From NCBI GenBank assembly GCA_900660155.1, contig CABFPE010000177.1, positions 873,550-937,549 of the forward strand: a stretch of 64,000 nt of DNA. The letters run 5' to 3'. Within the stretch, counting starts at the first letter, position 1. The number at the start of each line of letters is the position of its first letter. Below, piece after piece: positions 1 to 13,600 of this stretch. The DNA comes from Hofstenia miamia (taxonomy: Eukaryota > Xenacoelomorpha > Acoela > Hofsteniidae). The position numbers and the translations under genes were made by a program. Below the pieces are notes generated by a model. The model did not search any database. It saw only the letters and a program-made list of their open reading frames with translations, and had not been told where the DNA came from.

Positions 1-243
1 CTGTTTTTCATTAAAAGTTTATCGATGATTTTATAACACAAATGTAAATCATTACATTAATTACTATATTGTACCAATCACCTGAATGCATTGATTGCAA
101 AAACTACCTATGCAATAAATAAAAACTACATTTACAGAATCGATAAAAACATGAAATTTGTTATAAATCGATAATTGAGAAAAATTTACCTAATGTAGAT
201 TCTGTATATAAATATATGATAAAATCTCTACAGAAAATCATAC

Positions 244-441
244 TGGATGAAAGTTCTTGCCATGATCAACGGAAAGGAAAACATGGGCATTTTTTGGGCC
301 ATAATTAACTGCACCTGTACCAACAACTCCAGTCGCCAAAACATACCTCGCACCATATTCAGGAGATAATATGGGATTGAATCCCCAGTAAGGCAGCATC
401 TGATGGAACCTTTGAGTAAAATACACTTTGCATTTTTTAGG
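244..441 (-). CDS. VPS10 receptor exon 10 (gene continues past left edge)
   Basis: The exon has 198 nt in phase 0 (residues 369-434), with acceptor TATATTTTAG at its 5' side and donor CCA|GTATGA at 243. It codes for PKKCKVYFTQRF, then ILSPEYGARYVLATGVVG, a well-conserved VPS10 segment, and the Asp-box SVDHGKNF. The cysteine in KKC pairs well with the cysteine near the end of exon 9, as in the family. The next exon is outside the window. Confidence 0.83.
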
Positions 442-3400
442 CTAAAATATACATTAAGAAAATTCATTGTGCCAAAATGAAAGTGAAGATTACTGATAAA
501 ATTAAACACTATGCAATAGAGGAGCTTTTACGTGAATATTGTGATAAAATATTTCTTGTGATTTTCAGAAAATAAGAACCAATGTTTAGAATTTTTTTCT
601 GTTCTCTTGAATAAAAGGTGTCTTAAAAAGACTAGGTCTAATGTCTTTAAAAATAAACCATAAAGGTCCTACGGAGAATCTCAAACTATTGCACAATTAC
701 ATGATATGAATAAATTTTAATAGAAATAATAGTTTTATAATAATTTTAAGAAAAAGCCTTTAAAATAATTTCATATTATTGGTAACTCAATATTAGAAAA
801 TATGGCCTCCATTGAATAGGAAGGTTAGCTTAATTATAGCACCTTTCGAGATATTTAAACTTTAAAATATCATAAAGAACATCCCTCATTACAATAATAT
901 ATTTCAAACGATGAATACTACTAATGAATGCTAATGTCGAACAACTTGTTTATATTGCCATTGCAATCCCCAGAAATACTGCATTAGAAGATAAAAAATA
1001 AACCGAGGTGAAGTCATTTCAAATTATGACGGTGGTATTTCAAATAGGTTAATTCTAATTACACTCAAAATGCAAGAATTAATGGATAACTGTAATGGTA
1101 CATATATATATATATATATANNNNNNNNNNNNNNNNNNNNNNNNNNNNNNNNNNNNNNNNNNNNNNNNNNNNNNNNNNNNNNNNNNNNNNNNNNNNNNNN
1201 NNNNNNNNNNNNNNNNNNNNNNNNNNNNNNNNNNNNNNNNNNNNNNNNNNNNNNNNNNNNNNNNNNNNNNNNNNNNNNNNNNNNNNNNNNNNNNNNNNNN
1301 NNNNNNNNNNNNNNNNNNNNNNNNNNNNNNNNNNNNNNNNNNNNNNNNNNNNNNNNNNNNNNNNNNNNNNNNNNNNNNNNNNNNNNNNNNNNNNNNNNNN
1401 NNNNNNNNNNNNNNNNNNNNNNNNNNNNNNNNNNNNNNNNNNNNNNNNNNNNNNNNNNNNNNNNNNNNNNNNNNNNNNNNNNNNNNNNNNNNNNNNNNNN
1501 NNNNNNNNNNNNNNNNNNNNNNNNNNNNNNNNNNNNNNNNNNNNNNNNNNNNNNNNNNNNNNNNNNNNNNNNNNNNNNNNNNNNNNNNNNNNNNNNNNNN
1601 NNNNNNNNNNNNNNNNNNNNNNNNNNNNNNNNNNNNNNNNNNNNNNNNNNNNNNNNNNNNNNNNNNNNNNNNNNNNNNNNNNNNNNNNNNNNNNNNNNNN
1701 NNNNNNNNNNNNNNNNNNNNNNNNNNNNNNNNNNNNNNNNNNNNNNNNNNNNNNNNNNNNNNNNNNNNNNNNNNNNNNNNNNNNNNNNNNNNNNNNNNNN
1801 NNNNNNNNNNNNNNNNNNNNNNNNNNNNNNNNNNNNNNNNNNNNNNNNNNNNNNNNNNNNNNNNNNNNNNNNNNNNNNNNNNNNNNNNNNNNNNNNNNNN
1901 NNNNNNNNNNNNNNNNNNNNNNNNNNNNNNNNNNNNNNNNNNNNNNNNNNNNNNNNNNNNNNNNNNNNNNNNNNNNNNNNNNNNNNNNNNNNNNNNNNNN
2001 NNNNNNNNNNNNNNNNNNNNNNNNNNNNNNNNNNNNNNNNNNNNNNNNNNNNNNNNNNNNNNNNNNNNNNNNNNNNNNNNNNNNNNNNNNNNNNNNNNNN
2101 NNNNNNNNNNNNNNNNNNNNATATATATATATATATATATATTAGTGATTTTACAGCTGTTGTCTTAAATTACATGTATATTTCATGCATTTTTGTTGAA
2201 TATAAATGTCAAAAAGAAAGAGGATAAAGCGCGAATCAGAGTACACAAGGACAAGGTGCAACGGAGAAGCGTGAATTACGTAACATGCAGCAAACACACA
2301 AGACTAACATCTACTCTGCAATTAGAATTACCGTTAAATTTAAATAATTTTATTAAATAATCCAAATTGAAAGAAAACCTAGACTGTCGATAGTTGCAAA
2401 AGGTCCATGAAATAGACCTAAATGAATATGAGGTGCATCGACAAAATTTTGTTAGTAAAACAAATCTTTACGAAGTTATGTTTTATAACAAAAACGCGGA
2501 ATGCTTAGCACTTCTCAGTGTTTCTATTAAACTACTACATTTTTACTAGAGTAGGCGGCAAAAATATCTTTGGAATAGAATTAATATAATTTAGCCTCAT
2601 TTCTTTAGTTACAATGTACTCTGGCTTTGGAGCACCTTTCTTTTAAATCAGCGAGATTAGTTGGAGTCTCCTTTTCAGCAGCACTTTTTATGATTTCGCA
2701 CACATTTTCAATGGGGGGATAAATCAGTTGAGTGGGAAGCCATTATAGAAATTGAAGTAAGATATTTCAAATCAAGCCTCAAGGAACAGTGTCAGCATAT
2801 GGCAGAAACTCAGCTACAATTGTGAAATACTTAGGAACATCATTTACAGTTTTACTGAGCACAATTTTGAAATTAAAATCCATGCACAGAAAGAGTACCT
2901 CACACCACTAATTTTTAAGGGACATTTTGCGGGAGTCACAGCCGGTTTCTTTCCTTCATTGAACAGCACACTTTGAATTTATTCCTGTACATTCTCATCA
3001 GTAATGTAAGCGTCGTTGAAGTTGTAAAGTTGCCCTGTTGAGATAAACTCAAACTTTTTTGTCAGAGTTTGGTGGTAAATAACCTTTTTTGTAGTCGTAT
3101 TTAGCTTACATTGCTGTTTCAGAGTGTTCCGCAAACAGTCTACTGTTTTACATTCAGTCCATTATCACATTCTAAGCAAACAGTTATATTTTCTACACAG
3201 GAATGAAAGGATTTCTAACAGCAAGACACCATTTTTCCACAAATATTCTTGAGTCGACCACTTCCTTTCCTTCTTTCAACAGGCTGCAAATTCCAAATTC
3301 TTTTTATCTTACTGTAGTATGTAGCCTTGCATATTGCTGATGATTTATATTGTTTTTAATCTTATGTAATGCTTACATAAAAAATGGTAAATGTAAGTAT

Positions 3401-4589
3401 TAGCAAATTTAACGACAAAAATGTGATAAAACAAAACAAATGTATTTCACTTTTCAACACTTGATATTATAAGTTCACTTAAGACTGCATATTTTTTATT
3501 TTATAAGTTTTCTGCTATTTTCAAAAGTTGCAGAGTGACAGACACAATAAATAATACTCAAAGGTCAAAATTTTTGCAGCCTACTATATTTGGAATAAAC
3601 TATTTAATTTTCTATAGATTCTAGCAGCAAGAAATGATTGGGATTAAAAAGTTATTTAAGTGAAATTTTACAAATAAGTTTTTCGTAGACTTCAATAAAA
3701 AAGCTGGCAAAAAATTCTAAAATGCAATTGCCTATCAACACTAATTGAAAAAATATCAAAATCAGAAAATTTATAAAGAAAGATAAAAGAGATCAACCAG
3801 ATAGATAGGCCTAAGAGTGAAAGGGGGGGGGCTGCAACCCAAGTGCTTTCTCAAAAATTTGCATAGCCCATATAATTTTTGAAAATATAGTTCAGCACGC
3901 AAGGCAACCCACATTTGATTTACCTTGACCCGCAAGTAAGGGCGATCCACTTATCTTGGTCCTATAATCAGCATGAGGCACAAACACCTGGAAAGCAACC
4001 GGTCTGCATTAGTATATTGAATGAATGGTACAAAACACAATCATAATATATCTGGAAATTACTTCACAAATACTGTTTGCAGTAAAAAATTATCACCAGC
4101 AGTTCATTTATTTTGGCCCGACCTCGCAACCTGCATGAACATTCTTTCAGCCTTGCTTGCGGAAAGGTGGGTCATGTCAGTCTGCATCCCGGGCCTACCT
4201 GCTGCCACCCTTGGATTGGCCTATGCAAAATTGAAGTGCTTCGCATTTCATATATAATTGGGTAAAGGTGCAAGCATGCAAATTTTTGGTTAATATTTTC
4301 TATTTCAGATAGGGTTACCACCCTGTAACCACTAAAACCCAATAATGATAATCATAACAAATTTACACAATTTGACAATCAAGCAAATAATTATCACAAA
4401 AACTGCCTCTGGATAAACCATTTTCACTAAGTTGCTTTAAGCGTGCCAATAATTTGAAATGAGTTTTAAATCAAAACAAGGCTTAGCATTGAGATCCTGT
4501 TAAAAATGTATTCGAATTTAAAGTGAACAAATTGGAATGAACTGTTGGCAGTATCAAAAAAGCTAAAATTTGCATGCGAACTNTATTGC

Positions 4590-4628
<39 letters not shown>

Positions 4629-7600
4629 CAAGCAAATTTCTAAATTCTGTGCAGCGTAGTGAGTTGAATTACCACAATTTATTGACAAAATAGAATAATC
4701 AGGAAACTGTTAGTAACTAATCGCAATCAACGACTACAATAGTTTATATTCGGTAGTTCTATTGAAAATACAGTGGTGTACCTCCACTTACGAAGTGAAC
4801 GAACTTCCACAAAATTCAATTTTTACGCATTATTTAGAAGTTATTCCAAAATATTCAGGTACACCACTGAAACAAACAAAAATATCAGAATACTAACCTT
4901 TGGTTCAGTTAGCTACAAAATCACAAAATAAAAGAGTGTCTATAACTTCAGTTGTTGATTGGAATTTAAAAAAATGCAAAAAACACGATTACAATTGGTC
5001 TCATGCTTAACCAATGCTACATACATGCCTTACACATCAAGAAAATAAAAACGAACTCATTAGTTTGATTTGAACAATAATGTATTAAACCCAATTCACA
5101 ACGTCGCTGTGGATGCCTATTAGTAGTCAAAACTGGAACTATGTATTATATTAATTGTTGCTAACTTTAAGCAAAATGCAGGTTATGCTGTGGAACTACA
5201 TATGACTATGGGAATAGATCGGTAGAAAATTCAATTGATCAAATTAGGACCACGACCAAAAAATGCTCTTTTTGAAGAATTCTAAATCCTAGCCTGCATG
5301 AATATTGACTACACATTAAAAAATATTAAAAGACATGCTTTTATTTTGCAACCTTTAATGCTTTCAATTTTGACCTGCCAGCGATCTATTATCATAAATA
5401 TTATTATTCTCGCAAGATGGCGTGCCAAATTCAATTAACATTGGAAATTAACAGATATTCCAATCTCAAAACAAACACTAAAGATACAGGATTTAAGAAA
5501 TGGTTAGATTAAAGTCATTATCTATATCAGTTGAGAAGTGCAAAAAATCATTGAAAATAAACAGTTTCACCAAACAATCTTTAGTACCTAACCAATTGAA
5601 AATATAAACATTACTTCAATAATAGAGAGATGAACAAATTCTAAATGTGTGCGCACACCGGAATATAAAACAAAATTAATATCAATTTCTTAGTCTGTAG
5701 AACAAATGTTAGAACCTCACCTCGTTACAGTGAATTTTACTTAAGTTAAAATTCGGTTCACTCCATGTTTTACCACCATCAAACGTTATTACGGTTTGTA
5801 TTTTGAGAGAGTGAACATCTGAAGGCGATCCACTGAGTATTTGTGTGGCGATATAGGTACCAGGTCGACTTTTCACCTTGTGAATATCTGCAAACGATTC
5901 AATTTCGTCACTACCATAACTAAATACAGTTTGCGAAGTTTAAATCTCTAACTAGAAATCAATGAAAAATTTGGAATCAAATTTCGAAATTAGTAAAAAA
6001 GAACCAAAAAGTAGGTACATTATAAGATAAACTATTAAAAACCATATTAATGAAACAAATAGCTCAAAATGTAAATATAAAAAGTAAAAACCTTGAAAAA
6101 GAATTCAAATTCTGACAAAGTTTTCAAATTTGTTTAAATATTGCAATTGTAAAAGTAAAAATGTTATTCTTTCCTAAAATTCAAGAGAATTCTTCCGATA
6201 TCACAGAAGCAATACTGCTATGTAGGTATATATAAGTACATGATTCACATATATTCCAAATAAAATTTTGTATGAAAAATATTTGCAGTAAAAAATTGGA
6301 CATTTTTTAAAAAGTATGCGAAAGCTTCCAAAGAGTATTTATCTAATATTGTTTCAAAATTTATAAGTTGTTTTTCTAAAACAATTGATCTTGAATATAA
6401 TGCAAGAAGACACCTTTGTTTAGTTGAAGTTAGAATACTATTCGATTAAGTTTTGATTAACCACCGTAAACAGGTATTTATTGTACAATACAGACATGGA
6501 TAGATAAATTGAAATTTTGAACGCAACCTTATGGATAACATCGCTAATGATTGTTTCTCGATAATCCTTTATACAAGTTTGTTCAGTAGTCATTTAAATG
6601 TACGACTAAATGATTAAAAAACTATTTCTACTGCTAAACATACTGGACTTGGTCTGGATTTAAATTTTCTCGACATCATATTTTTTAATGAGTACGTTCA
6701 TCATCAACAGTAACCATTTTAGCCCTAATATGTTTGTCTTGGTTGTAAAGGAAATGGTAATAATTTATGAATAAAGAAGTTTCTCAATGTCGACGTGATG
6801 CGAATGTTTTTAGAGTGCCCTTGAAAAGTCACCTATTTGTTTCCTACATAAGTCCTACCCGATAATATATTGATGACATTTATTGAATTTATCTGATTTC
6901 AAATACCCCTATACGCATTCACGTTGAAAAAATACTGCAACACCATTTTACTGATACTGAAAACATTGAACCTCAGTCAGACATCGGTCTGATATTCAGT
7001 CAGGCACTTCAGATGATGCGAAAGCGTTATCTTCATATCATGAAGCATCGTAATCACCATAAACCTCATAATCAACGATATCAGAAGCAAATTTTCATTT
7101 TAGAAGAGATCAGGACGTAGCGCAGCACACGAAACTCTTCACCAGCACTCTGAGCTTTTATATATACGAATCATAAAACTATTTTTCAAAAATGAACTGG
7201 TTAGTACAGTTGTCACTAGTACAAAAAACCTTGGTATAAAGAGGTTAAATGATCTTAATTGTAGTGAAAACATGTAATCCTTATGCCCGAAAACGTGATT
7301 GAACCAATTCAGTGATGTTATGAAATCACACATTCATTTGAGATTACAAAATTTGGATCAACGTCTAAGTTTATGGAAAGGCCGCGGCTAGGGAATAAGA
7401 GCATTTTTATGTGGCAAAAGGCAATTCTTCAATTTCCGTCCGGCAGATGACGATGTTATAGTTGTACATTGTACTTAAAGAAATGTTGCAATTGTCATAC
7501 TTTTGTTTAAACGGTTCACACTGATAGGCGAATATTAAGCAACAACTGTAAATAATTTACTGTCAAACTGTTTGATATTCTGTTTTGTATAAACTGGAAG

Positions 7601-10600
7601 CTAGGCAGAAATTTGTTTATGTAACACAACATCTTAGTATACCTCTTAGTTTTATTGAGACAAAATCTATGCAAAACTTTCAACCTGACGAATCTGTTGA
7701 ATATGAAACAAAAGTTGTAACTATACATTTAAAAAATGGAGGCAAAGAAAATAAATTGATTCTTATATTATATATGAGACGTTTTCATAATAGAACTAAA
7801 GCGACATGTGAACAAATTTTCTAACTACATTTAACATCATTATTTTAACACGCCGAATTTCCATACACATCAACTTATTTCCAAAAAATCAAAGTGAAAA
7901 AGGTGGAGAAATAATGCAATATATGGGCTTAATAGCTCTACAAAATATGGTGATTTCATCATCTAAATTGCATCACTCACGCTAAGCTCTTTGAGCAAGA
8001 TGAGACCGAAAAACTTGTGTTAAAGGAAGACTAAAATTTGCACAAGAATGGGAACATTTTGATTTTAATAACGTTTGGGCGACTGACAAATGCATCTTCC
8101 AGATGCATAAAACTACTGCTAAGTTATGCTATGCTAAATATGGAAAGAAATCAACAATGTCTTCATCATCATTTCCAAAACATTAAGAATTTTCCAAAAA
8201 AGGATGTTTGATATAATTCTGTACAGATATTGTCAACAAATCCAGTGGGCCTTTTTCCCATAAAATTATGAGACATCCTAAGAATTGACGCTGAAAAAAT
8301 TTCAAGAAATGTAGTTGATTTGAAGACAAAGGTTAATGAAAGCTATTATTTTATAATTTAACTTAAACACGTTATTGGAAATGTTAGGAAACACATCAAA
8401 TAAAAACTAAGCCAAGAAAGTCAATGCTTTTACTTCTTTATCAAATGTATATATATATATACATGTAGATATTATTTTCTAACTTTGAGAAAACAAATAA
8501 TATATGAGTTTGAACTGTAATACCACAGAAGAGCAATACTTGACATCATATAAATAGCTTTTATTCCCATGACAAGCGATACAACATTACTTTTAAAATA
8601 TATTTTATAGAAGTTCTTCAGTTCGGCTTGATGATGGTTACTTAAGAAGTTGTAAATCTTAGCAAATAATAAAGCAACCAAGTCTCGAATTCAAAATAAA
8701 CCGAAATGATGGATTTTTTGCAAGTGCTAATTGGGAAGATTCTTGTAAATTACGAAATAACAAATGCGGCATTCTTTAATTGCGCAATTGATGTTAAATG
8801 TAATATTTTGCATCAGCTGTAAGTTTGCTATGTTTGCGATAATTCTAAATGCGGAACAAAATTGCAACGGATGGAATACGGGATGCTTATTAAAACGTGG
8901 TTATAGCAGTAAATCGAAACAGTGAACGTCGTCAAAATTACCAGACAACGTAAACAATTTTTAAAGCAAAAAACCACAGAAGTTAAGCACCACAGTAAAA
9001 GTAGAGAGCAAAAATAAATTGCGTGTTAATTAAAAAATATTTAAAAAATAGCTTTATAATAATTTAGTTCACATCGTTTTCTATTGCTAATAACAACACG
9101 CTTCAATATAAATATTATAGACTCAAATGAAATGGGTGAAGGCGAAGCATATACCAGTAATTAATTTGAAAAAAATGAATTATATTTTTCTATATTCTCA
9201 ACCTCGTCCAAGTACTAAATTTAGTACCTATTATTAGGAACGACCAATTATGCTTTACGTACAAAAAGCATCAACAGAATAAATCAAGGCTATATCCTGC
9301 ATAAATTGAAGAACAATTTTTTAGCAATAACGCATAATTATGAAGATAAGCTGATTGCATCAATGCATCCTAGACAGGTTTTTCAACGAGCCGAGCTTGA
9401 ACACTGTATTGGATATACACCGAGCCTTTATTAAGCCTAACATATCTATAGTTCTACTGTTAAATTTTTTATGCTGACTGTCTTATTTTTTCATTCAATA
9501 TACCTTTTTTTATAATCATATTTTAAAATGCTTATTAAATAATAGGAAGAGCTATGTAAAAAATTCTGAAAGCGCAATATTTTTCAAAATATCGAGCTAA
9601 AACGAGCTTCTGTTTATATAATTTAACTATAAAATATTTCAGGTTGCTGTGCTCAAATAATGTTGAAACTTTGAAATATAGTATTTCTATGATGTTCATG
9701 AAAAGTCAATCAATATCAACTAGTTTCATATAAATCTTTCAAAACTGTTGAAGAATTAAGAGCTCTGGGGTACGAAAGTACTCCAAACGTCGATAACAGT
9801 TAAATGTTAACATATCAGCTATATACTGTGAATAAAATTAATTGTGAAAAGTCGTACGCTTCCGACCGTTTTTGGTTCTCGCTTGGCTTATTTTAGCCTT
9901 GATAACATACACTTACAGTTATAAAAAATAACTGAAATAATTTATTGTAATGCAATAGCGAATGTGTACAGTTACAAAGAATAGCACTTTATACTTATAT
10001 CCCGCATTGAAATCAAACACATAATTTAAACATGGTCTAATTTGTAAGGAGGTAGTGAAATGTGCATTATTTAAAGCTAATAATTTAAAATTGGAAATTG
10101 CATGAGGAATTGGAAACGTTAAATCATATTGCGCAACAAAAGAAATTCTTAGAAAACACCCTCTCTTAAGCAATTTGCATGCCTAACGAATTCCTAGAAA
10201 TTTGAACGTATAAATTGTTAAACAAAGAAAATAACTTTTACGGAGAATACACACATATGAATATCCTTATAGCATGTATGCAGCATAATTCTAAATTAGA
10301 TTTCCACTAATTAAAAAACTTATTTATAAATAAAGCTTTACCGTAGAATCTTCCTACGAAAATTATTTGTGTGAAAATAAACATAGTAATTATATTTTCA
10401 AGTGGAATGGCATTTAAACATTGCATGATAAATGGAAAACAGATCATATTGGGCAAACAATAAATTCTAAGAAAGCGCACTCGCTTGAAACATAAAAATT
10501 ATAGAAAACATGAAAGAAAACTCTTATAACTTAAGTTACAAAGAGAATATGATTTCGAGCAGCACTGTACGTCGAAGTCATTGGCGAAATGCCAATATAC

Positions 10601-13600
10601 AGTCGTTGCCATAATTCACTGACACCTCAAAAAATACTAAAACACTCGTTTACACGCATGTACGTGCATCTATGAGGATGTAAGTAGTATTAATTACTTA
10701 CAACCAATGAGAATGTAGCTTTAGTGACATCCCTGGTATTCTTGTTTTGTATATAAACACAGACCTGTTAAATATCAGTTATTATTTAGACCTAACTGGC
10801 GTATGGAGAATGAGATCTTCAGCAATTCGAAAATCGTCTTAGTGAAATTCGCAATCTCATCATAGAATGCCTACATGAGAACATACAGTGTAATTGGACT
10901 CTTATCAAATTTAAGGTTAAAAATCTAATTGATAAACTGCAAACACTAGCTAATAATGAGCGCTACTATAGATTAAGTAAACTAGAGAAACAATTGAAGT
11001 TCCTGGGTCCAGATATGATTGACATGAAACAATTGCTTGAAAACACGATCAATGACACTCTAATGGTAGAGTACGAGATCGACGAAGGGAACCTCAAAGA
11101 AATAATAAGTTTCATTAATAGTTCAATGCGGAAGCTCCATATTAACCAGGATGTAATGGACAATGGAGCTCTATCAGAAAAAAAACTGAGGATATTGTAC
11201 CACGATCTTTACAAAGAGAGAAATCTCAATCCAAGCAACTTTATACCAGACTATTTTGTAATATCAGAAGAAGAAAAAGAAGACCTATCTCTAGATTTTT
11301 CCTCTGAAGAAATTTTACTTGCCATTAAAAAGCTTAAAAATTGTCTATTTTTGTCAAAACGAAAGCTGTCAATGTTTTAGTACTGACGAAATTGCTTTAT
11401 TAATTGACACACTATCCATCTTTCTGCATAAACAAGAAAATGCAAACCAAAATAAATGAAGCAATTTGGAAAAATAACGACCATATCAGACCAACAAAAA
11501 TAATGTATTGCTGCTTTAAACATGGTTGAGTCTAATTAGGATGCATTTTCAATTTGCAATTGGCATACAAGATAAATTTAATGATGGCGATTTAAAATAA
11601 TGAGGCCCATCCTATCCACAAGTTATGTAACAAAATAATTTCTTTTGCTACAAACAAAAGGAATCTCCTAGATATGATGTTTAATTTGTCATTACCTTTG
11701 AAACTAAAATCATACTGTCCATATCTCTATGAAAACCTATACATAATGAGAACGCAAAAGTTTCAATTAAATCCAGAAGGCTGCAGTGCAAATTTACAAC
11801 AACTTATTGACATCAAGAAGCTGAAGAAGCCAAATATGCAATTCAATACTGATGTAGATCCGAAAAGTCTTGCAAACTTTGCCATTAGGAGAAAAGACAA
11901 GTACTTACCACTAAGATATAAATCTAAGGGCAAAATACTCGCCGATTTCTATTATGCACAGGATGAAAGCATACCAATAATATTTAACAAAGCAGCAAGT
12001 TTCTGGGAACTGGAGCCAGATGAAATCCGTACCCTAGTTAACAAAATGCACACTTCAATATTCGACCTTATTACAAAACCTTACTCCATAAGATCGTTTT
12101 GAACAGAATTATTAATAGGGAGAAATGTTATTTTTCGAAGCTGATAACAACACCAAAGTGCCGGTTGAGCCATTCAGAAAATAAAAATACTAAGCACCTA
12201 ATTTTTCAGTGCCAAAGGCGAATACAATCGAAGCCTGTAGTTTCCATAACATTTCAGATCTCTTTGCCACACCAATCCCTGCAAAACGGTTGACTATATT
12301 GTGAAATCAATAGCAATGCCTCAAGAAGCCAGTACTAAATTAAGTCCTTTGTCTATTATTTATTTACTTTTAATTTTAACAAGTTCCTGTTTAGACTGTA
12401 AATATTTGTTGTTTTAATGCCTCCAAAGTACTAGTGTGTTTGTGTTATATTTAGTACTATAATATTATCTTTGTTGTTTTTAGCTGCGTTCAATCAACAA
12501 TATCAAATAAGTAAGTGCTGCGTGCTGTTTCGGTTTCGAGCTCTCTTCATCTCTTACTGAGTTTTTGTGAGTGTCCACGTTTTCTTTTTTCGTCTATTTA
12601 TGTTTCTTTTTAACTTTAATATAATATATAGTATGATGTGGAGTGGTCTGTCTGTACAAACGAAGAGCAATGGTGCTTTTTTAGTACAATGATGATAAGA
12701 ACTGCTTGGTATGTAAATACTTTGTAAATAGCTAAAACCAAAAAAAATGAATAGTTCTATGTCTGAGTACAATGTCTGCGTAGAAAAAAAGAAAAAAAGG
12801 CAAAGCACTTTTACACACTTTTGAGGTGCCTTTATATGATACAGTTATGTGAAATTGTACATCTCTACTTCCATTCAACATTAGCCACGCAGCAGTGGCC
12901 AACAATCTTCACCTTCATTAAACCAGTAGTTCCTTTACTTATCCCAAACGCAATAGAAGACCACGTTTCACAATCAAAGTGAACAATTATGCTCTGTTGA
13001 GATCATGCAATGTTTATCCATTTAATGGATCCTACTCCATAAAAGCTGATCTTCCTGCGGGGTTGCTAAATTGACTAGTTCACACACTATTCATCAATGT
13101 CTTGCTGAAGGAAACTTTCAATCTCACATGGCAACCAATAAACCACGTTTATCAGCCAACATGTTCATGGCAGGATTGTTTTTCTAAAACGTATCAACAT
13201 TGGACTTGGATCAATAGCTTTCAATAATGTTGAAAGATGAAACCACAATCAAGCACCAAGGTGCATGAATTAAAACTGTGTGCCATCCACCTCGTAAATG
13301 CTTTGCACCACAATACGCAATTCTATTCTATTGCCATCAATGAACTGAAAGTCATGGTCTAGGGTGCATTTGTAGCTAAGGAATGTTGTGTCTCTGGTTT
13401 TTATCTAAGGGAATTACTGTCAAGTTGAATGAGAAGAATGGTATTCTAGGTTATAATACCCTATGCTTCTTGAGATGTATGGCCACAATTTTTTCAAACA
13501 TCATGTGGTACCATAAAATCAATCATAACTAAAAATAGTATGGCTGAAACCTAATTGCATCAATGTTTTGGGTCCTTAATTAGGTAACTTTCGTGATTTG

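Larger units (their letters stand above)
442..5720 (-). other. Intron 9 of the VPS10 gene
   Basis: 5279 bases including a 1000-N gap. Apart from a Tc1/mariner-like relic (2540-2960), short AT microsatellites (1101-1120, 2121-2141, 4593-4622) and an ambiguous base at 4583, I see no exon or recognisable element. The stretch 2960-3320 may belong to the same relic but is too decayed to call. Confidence 0.7.

Noticed and set aside
1070-2227. Long open frames crossing the first N block
   Set aside because: The frame is open only because N has no stop codons; flanks are (AT)n.
4021-4257. 78-codon plus frame
   Set aside because: No motif, no splice context, inside intron 9; likely chance.
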